A DNA stretch of 64,000 bases from Larix kaempferi (lineage: Eukaryota; Streptophyta; Pinopsida; Pinales; Pinaceae): assembly GCA_027924585.1 (NCBI GenBank), contig BSBM01000826.1, positions 13,051,501-13,115,500 of the forward strand, given 5' to 3'. Below, in pieces: positions 23,013 through 33,383 of this stretch (the first letter of the stretch is position 1; each line of letters begins with the position of its first letter). The notes under the pieces were generated by a model. That model saw only the letters and a list, made by a program, of their open reading frames with translations. It had not been told where the DNA came from and searched no databases. A program made the translations under genes and the position numbers.

Positions 23013-24164
23013 ATACCGATTTCAAACAGGGGACGTAAGGACCATATCCATAAACGTCGTGATGATGACAGCAGCTACGTGTGGTCACATTTGCCATGAT
23101 AACCTATCTGAGCCTCTTAATCAAGTAACAATGATGCCCAAGGTTCGAGCTGACATGAAACACACTTGGCAAAGATATCTAGATAGATGGCAGGGTATAT
23201 GACAACGCTGAGGTGGCCCCCATCGCATTTGCAATCATTTTGGTGGCAGTATAGATGCCTTTAATCCACCTATCCACCTGGCCCTATCTATGTCATAAAA
23301 CTTCACCTCATCGCCCTTCCGTGGGTCACATCATCCTACCTCCATCACCTACTGCTTTGGCCCCTTTACCTCCAGCGTCGACCAAACTATAACATGCCAT
23401 GTCTACTAGCACCATACCAGCGCTCGTAACGCTCCCATTTTTGCCATTTTATCGCCTCCACCAATTTTGGCGGCTAGCCTCTTTAACCTTCTGTTTCTAG
23501 TTTAATACAGGCGGCCGGAAGGGTTTGGTGGTTCCCATGGAGAAAACTCGTCTCTGTGCAGTGATGATGGACCTCCTCGAAAAAAACCTCAAACCCGAGA
23601 AAAATATAAATTAACAGATGCGACAAAGGGAAAAAAGCAACTGAAACCCCTATATATGTCTAAACCCTTATTTTTCTCCTAATTTCAGGTATAGACCGTT
23701 GAAACCCTGTATCAGGTGCATTCAAACCCTATCCCCTTGAACAATTTTAGCCTTAACCTTCCTTGAAACTGGTTCTCAATCTTCCCTCTTGCCGCAAACG
23801 GACTTAGATTTGTTAACAATGGAGGCTATAAAGCTCTACCTATCACGAAGAGGCCCTGAGTATGACTCCTTATGTCGCTCTCTTCATCTTCCACACACTT
23901 AGAGGCTTCCGACCTCGACAGGATCCAAGACACAAATGTCAACCCCCATGTGCGTCTTCATATATATAAACTTTCTCCTTTAAGCTCTGGTCTTCTTTGT
24001 CAGCCATCCTCCTCTCTCCTCCGTTGATCTCTTAAGCAAAGATCTGGACTATTAAATATGATCCCCCTTTATTGATTTGACGTATTTCCCTTTCCTGCTG
24101 TTGGATCATTTCCCATGTCCCAATCTCCACCGTCCATCCCTTAGCGTCATACATCAATGGAGTG

Positions 24165-24640
24165 GTGTCGCATTCCCCTAAAGTGGTTTTGCTTACCACT
24201 TATCGTCCTCGCGATGGGCCTAGGTGCTGACACCTGACCAATGGTATTTCCCATCGCAACCACCATTCCATCTATCTAGCATGCATCTTCCCGACGCGAC
24301 GATCATCAACGACCGTCGATCCTCCTAGGACAATCTACATCGTTTCTTTTGTCACATTGCACTTATACCTTTCGAACCTCGAGCTCTGACCGCAGGATAT
24401 TCCTCGGTTTCCCTGGGTCGTCCACATGGCCAACCACTTGCCCTTCCACCTAGGTGGTATCGCATGCCCCTAAGGAGGTTTTTCTTACCGCCTACCCCAC
24501 CGTGCGACGCATCCTCTAGCTACCACCTGTCCGGCAGTATTTCCCATTGCAACCACCCTTTAAGCCTATTCCCCGCGCGTTTTGGCCATGCGGCGATCAA
24601 CGAGAGGCGTTGATCTCCCTTTCGCGCCCATCCAACGGTA
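24165..24640. repeat. Diverged duplication within LARD-B LTR (5' copy)
   Basis: This is the counterpart of 18355-18820. The two landmark sets begin near 24168 and 24458. Confidence 0.65.
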
Positions 24641-24899
24641 GAAACCTGTGTGATGGTTAACCCTTTGAATATTTGCCTTCGGACTATAGACTTTGGCTCC
24701 TTTTTGGCCATTTTGGTCGCGTTTTTGCTATGTCTTTGCTTTTTCTTATATTTAACACCGCCCACATCAATTTTCTCTTATGCCTTGGCACCTAGCCATG
24801 GAAAATAAAGGGAATTTGGGTCTCCTCTCGAGAATTTTCGAGATGCTCCTCTATCTCACCCCCATTTTTATGTTGTGAAAACTGGGTGCTAACAGCTTC

Positions 24900-25151
24900 A
24901 ATGCCCTCAACACGTACTTATATACTAAGTCTATGTACCAATACTATGGATCGATACCATGGAACATATAATATTACGGGACGACTTACAAAGCATATGC
25001 GTCCAATACTATGGATCAATACCATGGAACATATAATACTATGGGCTAATAGAAACTAAGGATTAATACTACGAGACGACTTACAAAGCATATGCGTCCA
25101 AGAACAATATACTAACAAAGTAAAGAGAAGGGTTGACACGGGTTCCTAACC
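24900..25151 (-). repeat. Gypsy-A 3' LTR, second part
   Basis: This matches about 29440-29707, including the repeated ATACTATGGATCAATACCATGG motifs, AAAGCATATGCGTCCAA and the end GGGTTCCTAAC. It resumes the LTR interrupted by LARD-B. Confidence 0.85.
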
Positions 25152-25279
25152 TCCCCTCCTCCTTAGAAAAATATTTGTCCTCAAAGCTTTAGATGTGGAA
25201 ATTGATGTTGAATCTGAAGGAGTGGTTCCGATGTAGCATCCTTTGGTTGCATTCTGTGCCACTGAATTAATACCTCTGT

Positions 25280-26340
25280 GATAGATTAAGAACGAAGCTG
25301 ACGAGTGCACCTATTGAGGATGGCCTCCAGCTCCAAAAGGATGGATACTTCATTATCCCGTTCTGGTAAAATAGTTTGTCCTCTGATGTTGGTGCCAAGA
25401 ACTTTTGTCAGACAAGAGACATGAAATACCAGATGAATTCGGGAAGGAGTAAGTTCCAATTTATAAGCAATGGACCCAATATTCTGAAGAACCTTATAGG
25501 GCCCATAGAACTTTGGAGCGAGATTATGATGGCCTTTGAGTTTCAGGGAGGATTGCTTGGAATGTTGTAGACGAACAAAAACCATATCACTTGCTTGAAA
25601 AGTGCGCTCAAAACGGTGTTGATCAGCTTGTTGTTTCATTTGAATTCTTGCCATGTGAAGATTGTCTTGCAAAATGCGAAGAATATGATCGCGGTTTCGA
25701 AGAAGCGTGTCAACTACCTGAACTGGTGAACTGCTGAGGGTATATGGAAGAAGAACTAGCAGTGCCTTACCATAAATTGCTTCATATGGAGTCATTTTAG
25801 ATGCAGTATTGTACCACCATTCAGCGAGAGGGAGCCACTTCGCCCACTAAGGTTGTTGTTCGAAGGTGAAGCAACGAAGATAAGTTTCCAAACATTTATT
25901 GGTAATTTCAATGTAACCATCTGTTTATGGTTGAGACCCTGAACTCATCTTCAGTTTGGTGCTAGTGTGGCAAAATAGTTCTATCCAAAAATGACTGGTG
26001 AAAGTTGCATCGTGATCAGAGACAATGGAAGAAGGGATTTCATGAAGACGGAAGATCTGGTCCAAGAAAATGTGTGCGACTAAGGAGGATGTATAGGGGT
26101 GGACGAGGGAACAAAATTGACTATATTTGGAGAGGCGATCAACCACAACCAAGATCATTGTCTTCCCTCCAGATTTAGGGAGCCCTTCAATGAAATCCAT
26201 AGAAATATTTGTCCAAATCCGTGTATGGATGAGCAAGGGTTTGAGCAATCCCGGAAGGAGTGTTGTTTCACCCTTGTTGAGCTGGAAAGTATCACATTCA
26301 GCCACCATCTGTTGAATTGTCATTTTCATTCCTTGCCAAA
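25280..26340 (-). pseudogene. Gypsy-A integrase
   Basis: On the minus strand, 26329-25925 reads the integrase core: WTNISMDFIEGLPKSGG (first catalytic Asp), VVVDRLSKYSQF and SSIVSDHDATFTSHFW (second Asp). The glutamate block follows after a stop (DGYIEITNKCLETYL). 25795-25286 gives the C-terminal part, TPYEAIYGK...LKLKGHHNLAPKFYGPYKV and IHLVFHVSCL, the usual end of Gypsy integrase. A stop in the core and one near 25850 make it non-functional. It lies directly downstream of RNase H as expected. Confidence 0.85.
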
Positions 26341-26419
26341 AGAAGTTGTGTTGTTCTCGCTCATATGTTATGAGGAACCCAGAGTGCCATGTCGATGGAG
26401 AAGCATGGAGTTCATAGAA

Positions 26420-27150
26420 GGAAACCTATTGAAGATCTATGCTCTGGGGTTGCACCAAATGACCCTTGTATCTCAGGGAAGTACCATCCCAAGAGTAATG
26501 CGGTACAACAAAAGGGTTGTTGGCCAACTGTTGGATGATTTGAGATAATGAGGAGTCATTGACATAGCCCTGTTGAACAGATTGCAACCAATTTGGAACA
26601 GGCATAAAAATAGATGAAAGACAAACTTGGTCATCAAATGTGCGAGAAAGAGCATCTGCCACCAAATTGTCCTTACCCTTCTTGTAAGTGATCTCATAGT
26701 CATAACCCATGAGTTTGCTAACCCATTTCTGTTGTGCTGGGGAGGAGACTCTTTGTTCCAAGAAATATTTCAGACTCTGGTGATCAGTCTTGATGTAGAA
26801 ATAATTCCCTAATAGGTATGGTCGCCACTTTTGTACTGCATGCACAATAGCCATCATTTCCTTCTCATATGTAGAGGCGGCTAAATTATTACCGGAAAGG
26901 GCTCTTGAAGGTGGCAATCCCACCGGTTTGGAAAAGACACTTGCATATCTATCCAAAATTTGTTGTAGATCCAAAGGAGTAGTGGAGACCGTTGATGGGT
27001 GCATCTGAATGGAATGGAGCTGAGCGATGACACCATGTGAATTCTTCTTAAGGATATTTTCTAGGCGATGTGAACTGATGATGCAGAGAGACCATGCTTG
27101 TAAGCTCGTCAATGTGTGTTTTTTTCCATTGACTAAAAACTGCATCCAAA
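26420..27150 (-). pseudogene. Gypsy-A pol with RT excised, fused to RNase H
   Basis: This 239-codon open minus-strand frame starts in the protease-RT linker (LQQILDRYASVFSKPVGLPP). At about 26897 it passes directly into the RNase H domain (NLAASTYEKEMMAIVHAVQK, YFYIKTDHQSLKYFLEQ) and its tail (DYEITYKKGKDNLVADALSR). In intact Gypsy pol some 250 residues of RT lie between these blocks. The junction keeps the reading frame. The FxDD RT motif and the start of RNase H (first Asp region) are absent, while the TDHQSL aspartate is present. The element therefore cannot make cDNA by itself. Confidence 0.85.
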
Positions 27151-27228
27151 GTTCAACAAAATCCCATAAGATGGGGCGAAGTGTGCGTAACTATTGATCT
27201 CCCAAAACCACATCACATCCTCTTAAGT

Positions 27229-27990
27229 CTAAGGAAAACATGTTTGAGCGCAAGTTATAATATCCCATAGAGATACGCACATTGTGACACTTCCCCTTGC
27301 AAGGTAAGGTGCTCCATTGGCAATCATGACTTCAAAGTTGGAGCAAGGATGGACAAAACAATCAGCCTGTTTGGCGATCCGAGGGTCAATGAAGTTATGA
27401 GTGCTATCAGAATCAATGAGTATTGTAAGAGGGAGCTTCTTGAAGTAACCCCTGACCTGCATTGTTTGTGGGGTTGTGACTCCAACTAAAGCATGGAAAG
27501 ATATCTCTAGGTGGTCATCCTGAGACAGAGGGTCAACAAACAGTTGTTGAATGTCAACTTGATCATCTATTGTGTATGGAGCTTCTTCACCAAGTTCAGA
27601 GGCAGACAGAGAATCCACATCCAAGAGATAGAGCTTTTGCTCAACACATCTATAGCCCCAAGTGAATTTATCATCACAATTATAACAAAGCTTTTTTTCT
27701 CTACGTGTCTGCATCTCTGCTTCAGACAAATGCTTGATAGTAGTTGGTCGAGGAGCTAGCGTAATGGGAGGTTGTTGGGAAACTATATTTCTGAATGGAA
27801 CAAAAGTGGATTTGGAGCGTTGTTGGGTTGTGATCTTGTTCTCTGCCAACTTAGCCAACCCTAGGACTTCCATCATTGTGTTGGGACAGAACATTTTAAC
27901 CTTTGATCGGATTGCATCCTTGAGACCACTGATAAAACAATTCCTGTGGAATTCATCAGACAATCCTTTTGTGTGATTAGTCATTTTCTC
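27229..27990 (-). pseudogene. Gypsy-A gag C-terminus and protease
   Basis: A 251-codon minus-strand frame. Residues 1-60 are the end of the Retrotrans_gag domain (GLSDEFHRNCFISGLK). A zinc knuckle follows at about 110 (CYNCDDKFTWGYRC, with the usual H replaced by Y). The protease is near residue 193 (LTILIDSDSTHNFID), where the family has DSGSTHNF, so the glycine is changed to Asp. An acidic linker lies between them. Confidence 0.85.
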
Positions 27991-28480
27991 AAATTTTGTC
28001 TAATACTCTCTCATAGTTTTAGTGAGTGATCCTATGAAGTCATCAAAAGCACTAGGACCACATCGTTGCAAAAGGAGTTGGCAAAAATCTGTCCATTTTG
28101 GCTCTTTATGAGCCTTGATGTACCAACGGTACCATTGAAGGGATTCATGTTCCGAATGAAAGGATGCAAGTGGAATTTTGTTGACATCAAAAGTATTATG
28201 CAGACTGAAATATTGTTCTACCCGGTATATTCATCCAGTCGGATCATTACCATTGAAGCGAGGAAAATCAAGCTTCAGCCCACGAAAAATGTTGGAAGAA
28301 GAGAACCCAATGTCTCCAGAAGATTACGGTTGTCATTTATTGTTCATGACTGAATGCTGAAGATGGAGGCTGAGAAATTTTTCATCCAAATCTTGGAGTT
28401 TGGTTTTGAGGGTTGCAAGTTCTTCCTCCGTGATTTTTTCTCCTGTGCGGGTGACAACCATAACCAGGAGTTTTTTTTTT
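27985..28480 (-). pseudogene. Gypsy-A gag N-terminus
   Basis: In broken frames the minus strand gives VVTRTGEKITEEELATLKTK (from 28470), then LKLDFPRFNGNDPTG, YRVEQYFSLHNT and ESLQWYRW. This is the standard gag opening of plant Gypsy elements with the FxGxDPxGW block. Stops and frame changes separate it from the 27984 frame. Confidence 0.75.
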
Positions 28481-29278
28481 TGAATGGGTCGAAAAACAAA
28501 AATAGAAGCTTCTTTAGTAAAGGAAAATTTTGATTGGGGAAAAACTCTGATGGGTAATTGGGGTTTGACTAAGTTTTGGACACTTTTTGATGGACACGGA
28601 ACCATAAAATGGGGATTTCAGAAGCAGGGTGAAAGAATGGGAAAAATTTTCAAAGAGGGAAAAAGAAGAAGAAATAGGAAATGAACACTGTGGCAAAATT
28701 TGAAGGCGATTGGGTGAAAATCGGAGAATTTATGGCAAACCCTAAAAATAGACGAATGTGGAATTTCTGGATTCAGGAAGTGGAATTTGGGATAGGGTCC
28801 TCATGAATGAAATATGCAGAATGGGATTGCAAAGGTGTCAGTGAGTTTTCAAGGGAAACGGAGTTAAAATAGATATGGACCCCAGGTATGCTCGGCTTCC
28901 TAACGGTTCAGGGGATTCACTCGGCCACCAATGATGTCTGATGGCTTGTGTATTGGGGAAATACCCCTCACTCCATGGCTTAGGTAAAACTGATAACCGC
29001 TTTTCCACAAACGACAGCTCTTTGTTTACCTCACGGGTGGGAACTAGTGAATCGGGTAGGGGTTATTTCCCTTTTCGCTAGCAGGTTCTCTCAATGGGCC
29101 AGCTACTTCGGGGTTCATGTGGTACTCCTCACAATGAGTTTTAAGGATATTCTCAAGTACTTCCCAAAGTTAAGCGGATAGGGATTATTCCCATATCCAA
29201 ACCTGCAATTGAAAGGAACAATACAGATGCGGAAAAAAAAAATTGGCAGAAATTCCACCCAACGAGCCCAAGAAAGTG
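28481..29278 (-). other. Gypsy-A untranslated leader
   Basis: This ~800-bp stretch between the PBS and gag has no convincing frame. It is the usual position of the packaging region. Confidence 0.5.
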
Positions 29279-29290
29279 CTTTGATACCAT
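29279..29290 (-). promoter_or_regulatory. Gypsy-A primer binding site
   Basis: The minus strand reads TGGTATCAAAGC, one base from the tRNA-Met PBS consensus TGGTATCAGAGC. It lies two bases from the 5' LTR end. Confidence 0.8.
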
Positions 29291-29291
29291 A

Positions 29292-29707
29292 TGTAAGGAA
29301 CCTCCAACAATTAATTAATTAAAATGCACGATATATTAGAAATAACACAACATGGGAGAGATTTATTGATCGCGGGCCACTTCGAGGGGGAAACCTCATT
29401 TGAGCAAGCTTAATACAAAATAACTTGTGGATGCCTTCATTGGCCTCAACATGTACTTATATACTAAGTCTATGCACCAATACTATGGATCAATACCATG
29501 GAACATATAATACTACGGGACAACTTACAAAGCATATGCGTCCAATACTATGGATCAATACCATGAAACATATAATACTATGGGCTAATACAAACTATGG
29601 ATCAATACCATGGAATATATAATACTACGGAACGACTTACAAAGCATATGCATCCAACAACAATATACTAACAAAGTAAAGAGAAAGGTTGAAACGGGTT
29701 CCTAACA
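29292..29707 (-). repeat. Gypsy-A 5' LTR
   Basis: A 416-bp LTR with TG...CA ends, paired with the split 3' LTR. It contains repeated units around AATACTATGGATCAATACCATGGAACATATAA. Confidence 0.9.
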
Positions 29708-29734
29708 TGGATGGTTCAACCAATAGAGTCAACT

Positions 29735-29920
29735 AGAGAAAATTTTAAGGATCCATAATTTTCTTAAGTGTAAAAACCTTGGCGAATCTTACTAATCCTT
29801 AAATTTCCAAGCATAAAATGTTGGGCGATATTTTTCTAAAATGATTCAAATTTCTAATGATTTTGTAGTTAGTTTTGGCAATTTTTAGAGCAAAACAAAT
29901 TCATTCCATGGAATTTGTGG
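29735..29920. mobile_element. MITE copy 2, left part
   Basis: This is homologous to 2291-2488 in the same order, from GAAAATTTTAAGGATCCATAATTTTCTTAA through TTTCCAA.CATAAAAT to CATGGAATTTG. The homology stops at about 29920, where the LINE begins, and resumes near 42120. Confidence 0.75.
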
Positions 29921-29939
29921 TACTACGAAAAGTGTTCTT

Positions 29940-30367
29940 CCTGAGCCTCTCTCTGGTCCAACTTCGGATTTTCCCTAGGAATCCTTCCCTTCACTTCCGG
30001 TGAATCTTGTTTCATTAACTTCTAAATCCCCTCTAGTTTCCCCTAGACCTCTTTTAGAATCACCTTTCGGTCAAGTGGGGGTGGGATTGACGGAAGTTAT
30101 CCCTATATTTTCTAGTAAACCTCAGGATGATTCCACTATTCTTATTTTGTCAATTCATTGCCAGAATTCCACCACGAGAAAAAAAGTGATAAAAAGGGGA
30201 TATCTAACAATTTTTTTGAACATGCCCCTATCAGCACTCCTAATTTTGTAAACCCTAAGATTTATGAGATTACTCCTATTGGTAAAATCATTTCTTCGGT
30301 TTCTCCTTCTGATGCTTATTTTGGGGCCCTTAGAGCAGATATGCCCCTATATGGGGTTCCTCAATGA
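29940..30367 (+). pseudogene. LINE ORF1 C-terminal remnant
   Basis: Proline/serine-rich frames (29940-30180, then 30158-30367 ending DAYFGALRADMPLYGVPQ) precede ORF2. They carry no recognisable RRM or CCHC motif, and a frameshift lies near 30170. The last codon overlaps the ORF2 start as ATGA. Confidence 0.5.
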
Positions 30368-31070
30368 ATTTTTTGTCCCTTAATATTAGAGGTTTTGGCA
30401 GTTCTCCCAAAAGAACTGCCTTCAAGCGATTGATTGAAGTGGTCAATCCTGATGTAATCCTTCTTCAAGAGACGATGTCTTCCAGCTTACATGTGTGTGA
30501 ATTTTTCCTTAAGTTGCTTCCTTCTTGGAATTGTCGTAGTCAGGATGAAAATGGTATGTCTGGAGGTCTATTAGCTGCATGGAATCCTCAAAAGGATCAG
30601 TTCTCTCCTTTCAAGATTGAAGCGGGTATTCTTTTGGATGGCAAGGTTAAGGGATTAAACAGGAATATTCGTATCCTTAATATCTATGGCCCTTATAACT
30701 ATGGGAAATAATTTTGGGACAAAGTGGTTCAAAGTGGAGTCTTAAATGATCCTTCTCTTATTATTGCAAGTGACCTGAATTTGAATTTGTCTTCCTTGGA
30801 AGTTTGGGGATCTGGCAGCTTACGTGACCCTATGGAAGATTATTTCAGAAATATTTTGATAATGCTAATTTAATTGATGTTTCTCCTAGTGTTTTGGTTC
30901 CCACTTGGAGTAATAGTCGAGTTGGAAGAGCTGGTATTGCAAAAAGCCTTGATCGGTTTTTAATAGTTGAATATTTAAGCAGTGTTATTGGTCGATATAG
31001 AAGTTGGCCATTATCCTCTGGTTTATCAGATCATAAACCTATCATTTTCCAGATGGACTTTTAGACAACA
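30364..31070 (+). pseudogene. LINE ORF2 endonuclease (EEP fold)
   Basis: The frame starts MNFLSLNIRGFGSSPKR, the usual N-terminus of plant L1 ORF2 (N of the endonuclease motif). VNPDVILLQET follows, with the catalytic Glu, then NIRILNIYGPYN. After a stop at 30709 the same frame continues with LIIASDLNLN, which replaces the usual GDFN, so a catalytic-pocket residue may be changed. It ends with LDRFL and SGLSDHKPIIF, the SDH motif, near 31020. It would nick target DNA. Confidence 0.8.
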
Positions 31071-32764
31071 GGAAGCTGAGCTACCCTTCCAAATTCAACC
31101 ACATGTGGCTGGAAGATAAGGAGTTTTATTTGTTGGTTCATTCAAAATGGTTGGAAAATTCAAGAAAAACATTTAGCTCTCCAACACAGTCTCTCTTATT
31201 TAAATTGAAACAACTAAAATATGATGTGATAATTTGGGAAAAGAAAAAAAAGGAAGATAATCAAGCTGAATTACTTCAGATTGAGTTTGAATTGAATACT
31301 TTTGTTGAGTCTATTGATGATGAAATGTTTTCTGCTGACAGAAAGGACAAATAGTTTCATTACAGTCTGCGAAACAAAAATTACTCAAACAGGAAAAAGA
31401 AGCTTGGCAATTGAAGAGTTACGCAATATGGCTTGAGAGAGGAGATAAAAATACAAAAAAATTCAAAATTTTGCAAACTAGAGGAGGATCAATAACTCTA
31501 TTTGGGAGTTAAAGGATTAAAATAATGTTATTTTGTCTGACCAACAGTCTTTAGAAGATGGGACAATTTCTTTCTTCAAAGAGGTATACAAACAAGATAA
31601 GCAATTAAAATTGGCTGAACAATTAAAAGTGATTAATAAGTATCCTAGATTATTTAGTCCTAAAGATGGTGACTTTATCAGGTCTGTAAATTCTCTTGAA
31701 GAGGTCAAAGTTGTTTTAAATCAATTTGCCAGAGCTAAAAGTACTGGCCCGGATGGCTGGACAGTTGAATTTTTCATTCACTTCTTTGATATTGCTGGAA
31801 AGGATTTGTTGAAGGTTGTGGAAGAAACTCGAAGAAATGGTTTTGTTCCTAAAAATTTGAATTCCACTTATATTGCTCTCATCCCCAAAAAGGTCAAGCC
31901 TGCTTCTTTTAACGACTATAGACCAATTTCATTATGCAATTTGGACTATGAAGTGATTACCAAGATTATCTCAATTAGGATGAAACCTATTCTGGAGTTG
32001 CATCTTTCTAAGGAACAATTTGGATTTTTATCGAACCAACAAATATTGGATGCCATAGGTGTGCCACGAGAATGCCTTCATTCCATCAAACAAAAGAAGA
32101 TGAAGGCCTTTATATTGGAAATGGACCTGATTAAGGCATATGATAACGTTGATTGGTCTTTTCTTCGTTTTATCTTGATTCAGTTTGGGTTACTTGTGGA
32201 GGTTTCAAATTGGATTATGGCATGTATTACAAGTGCAAATTTTGCCATTCTTGTCAATGGACATCCTACAACTTTCTTTAAAGGAGACAGAGGGCTATTC
32301 CAAGGCTATCCCTTATCTCCTTCGTTGTTTCTTCTTGTCATAGAAGGCTTAAGTCTGCTTATTAACTCTGCCAAATCGGAGAATCGAATCAAAGGTATCC
32401 AAATATCTTTTTCTTTGCATATCTCTCGTTTACTATTCGCAGATGATGTCTTAATTTTCAGGCAAGGAACAGTTCAAGAATGGAGTTTGTATGCAGATAT
32501 TATCAAGTCTTTTTTCTCTGCTTCAGGTATGGTTGTAAGCTCTGAAAAGTCAATGTTCATTTATAATTGTCCTGAGGTTGAATCTGAACCTGATATATGT
32601 GAGCAAATTGCTAGTTTCCTTCCTTTTCATATGGTTAATATTGAGATTAGGTTTAAACAACTAGGGTTTTTCTTAAAACCTAACGATTACAGGAAGGAAG
32701 ATTGCAGTTGGCTAGTTAAAGAGTAGAGAAAAGAATTAACAACTGGACTTTTAGATTTTTATCC
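31071..32764 (+). pseudogene. LINE ORF2 reverse transcriptase, broken by Copia-2
   Basis: A long open frame (31533-32726) holds all main RT blocks: ARAKSTGPDGWTVEFF, YIALIPKKVKPASFNDYRPI, QFGFLSNQQILDAI, FILEMDLIKAYDNVDW (first catalytic Asp), GLFQGYPLSPSLFLL and SRLLFADDVLIF (catalytic FADD). A preceding segment (31090-31500) matches the linker between endonuclease and RT. The reading ends in DNA that joins directly to 40120 once Copia-2 is removed. Confidence 0.9.
32760..32764. repeat. Copia-2 target duplication, left
   Basis: TATCC, repeated exactly at 40115-40119. Confidence 0.95.
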
Positions 32765-33371
32765 TGTTGATGTATATGTAACTTCGGAATGTATTTCACA
32801 TATATGTATATTGTATTCCTATAGAGATGTTATTATTCCTCTATACGGAAGTGTCGTCATTTATATTGTAAGTGTCGTAACTTATACTTGATGGGTTATT
32901 AGACCACCTTGTTTGGGGTCGGCCCTGTATAAGTCATGTGGGTCAAAGGGTTATTAGACCACCCTATTGGGGGTCGGCCCAGTCAGCATTATATTATGTG
33001 GTTAAGTTCGAGCCTACATGAGTTAGGTAAAAAGGCAAGTCAAGTCAAGTATAAATAGAGTGCGGGAGGCACTCTATTTGCTCACTCACTTCACACACAT
33101 GCTCTCAAGGAGGAGAGGCGCACTTATCAAGGAGGAGGATTGCTGCTAGGTTATGGATATCTCTATTGGTTGGTTGTATCATTTCTCTATCTATCTCTGA
33201 GGAAGTTATTGGGGTTTTTCACCTTTATGGTTTTCCCCAAGTAAATCTTTGTGTCTCTTGTGTGTGCTTGCATTATTGTCTCCATGATTGATATGCTGTA
33301 GATATGCTGTACATGTTGTTCTCTCAGTTAAGATCCTAGATCAGATTGAAGTAAATTCAGAAAATTTAACA
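32765..33371 (+). repeat. Copia-2 5' LTR
   Basis: 607 bp, identical to 39508-40114 except at 33157. It contains a ~53-bp-spaced duplication of the TTATTAGACCACC...GGGTCGGCCC block (32897-32990), a TATA box and a hairpin. Confidence 0.97.
33050..33078 (+). promoter_or_regulatory. TATA box with adjoining hairpin
   Basis: TATAAATAG (33050-33058) overlaps a perfect inverted repeat: AATAGAGTGC (33054-33063), loop GGGAG, GCACTCTATT (33069-33078). The same structure is at 39793-39821 and, on the minus strand, at 61708-61736 in Copia-2b. It lies at or just upstream of the expected transcription start. Confidence 0.8.
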
Positions 33372-33383
33372 TGGTATCAGAGC
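33372..33383 (+). promoter_or_regulatory. Copia-2 primer binding site
   Basis: TGGTATCAGAGC directly abuts the 5' LTR and is a perfect match to the Copia consensus for initiator tRNA-Met. Confidence 0.97.

Larger units (their letters stand above)
15879..24894 (-). mobile_element. LARD-B: gag-only element with 3.2-kb LTRs
   Basis: Two long direct repeats (15879-19086, 3208 bp; 21685-24894, 3210 bp) flank 2.6 kb of internal DNA that encodes only a gag-like protein on the minus strand. Ends are TGTTAA...CTAACA, with the left copy mutated at its first TG. Target duplication candidates are CCTTC (15874-15878) and GCTTC (24895-24899), 4 of 5 identical. The insertion point lies inside the Gypsy-A LTR and is confirmed by the uninterrupted copy at 29430. 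No protease, RT, RNase H or integrase is visible. LTR divergence sampled over 200 bp is about 7%, mostly transitions. This fits the LARD / TR-GAG class of non-autonomous Gypsy-like elements. Confidence 0.85.
21685..24894 (-). repeat. LARD-B 5' LTR (3.2 kb)
   Basis: This is co-linear with 15879-19086. The intact TGTTAACA end is at 21685. It carries the better-preserved copy of the LTR coding stretch. Confidence 0.9.
15732..29707 (-). mobile_element. Gypsy-A: Ty3/gypsy element, RT deleted
   Basis: The LTRs are at 29292-29707 (5') and 15732-15878 plus 24900-25151 (3', split by LARD-B). Flanking pentamers CGGAT (15727-15731) and TGGAT (29708-29712) match at 4 of 5 bases. The PBS lies next to the 5' LTR and a polypurine tract next to the 3' LTR (plus-strand CTCCCCTCCTCC, 25152-25163). 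Between them, on the minus strand, are gag, a zinc knuckle, protease, RNase H and integrase in Gypsy order. The whole RT palm and fingers are missing. The LTRs differ at roughly 9-10% of sites over the first 147 bp by eye. With LARD-B removed the element is about 5 kb. Confidence 0.85.
29921..32764 (+). mobile_element. L1-type LINE, 5' part
   Basis: A plus-strand non-LTR retrotransposon containing the end of an ORF1-like frame, then the ORF2 endonuclease and RT. RT is cut at 32764 by Copia-2 and continues at 40120. The 5' end is truncated: ORF1 is mostly missing. Confidence 0.85.
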
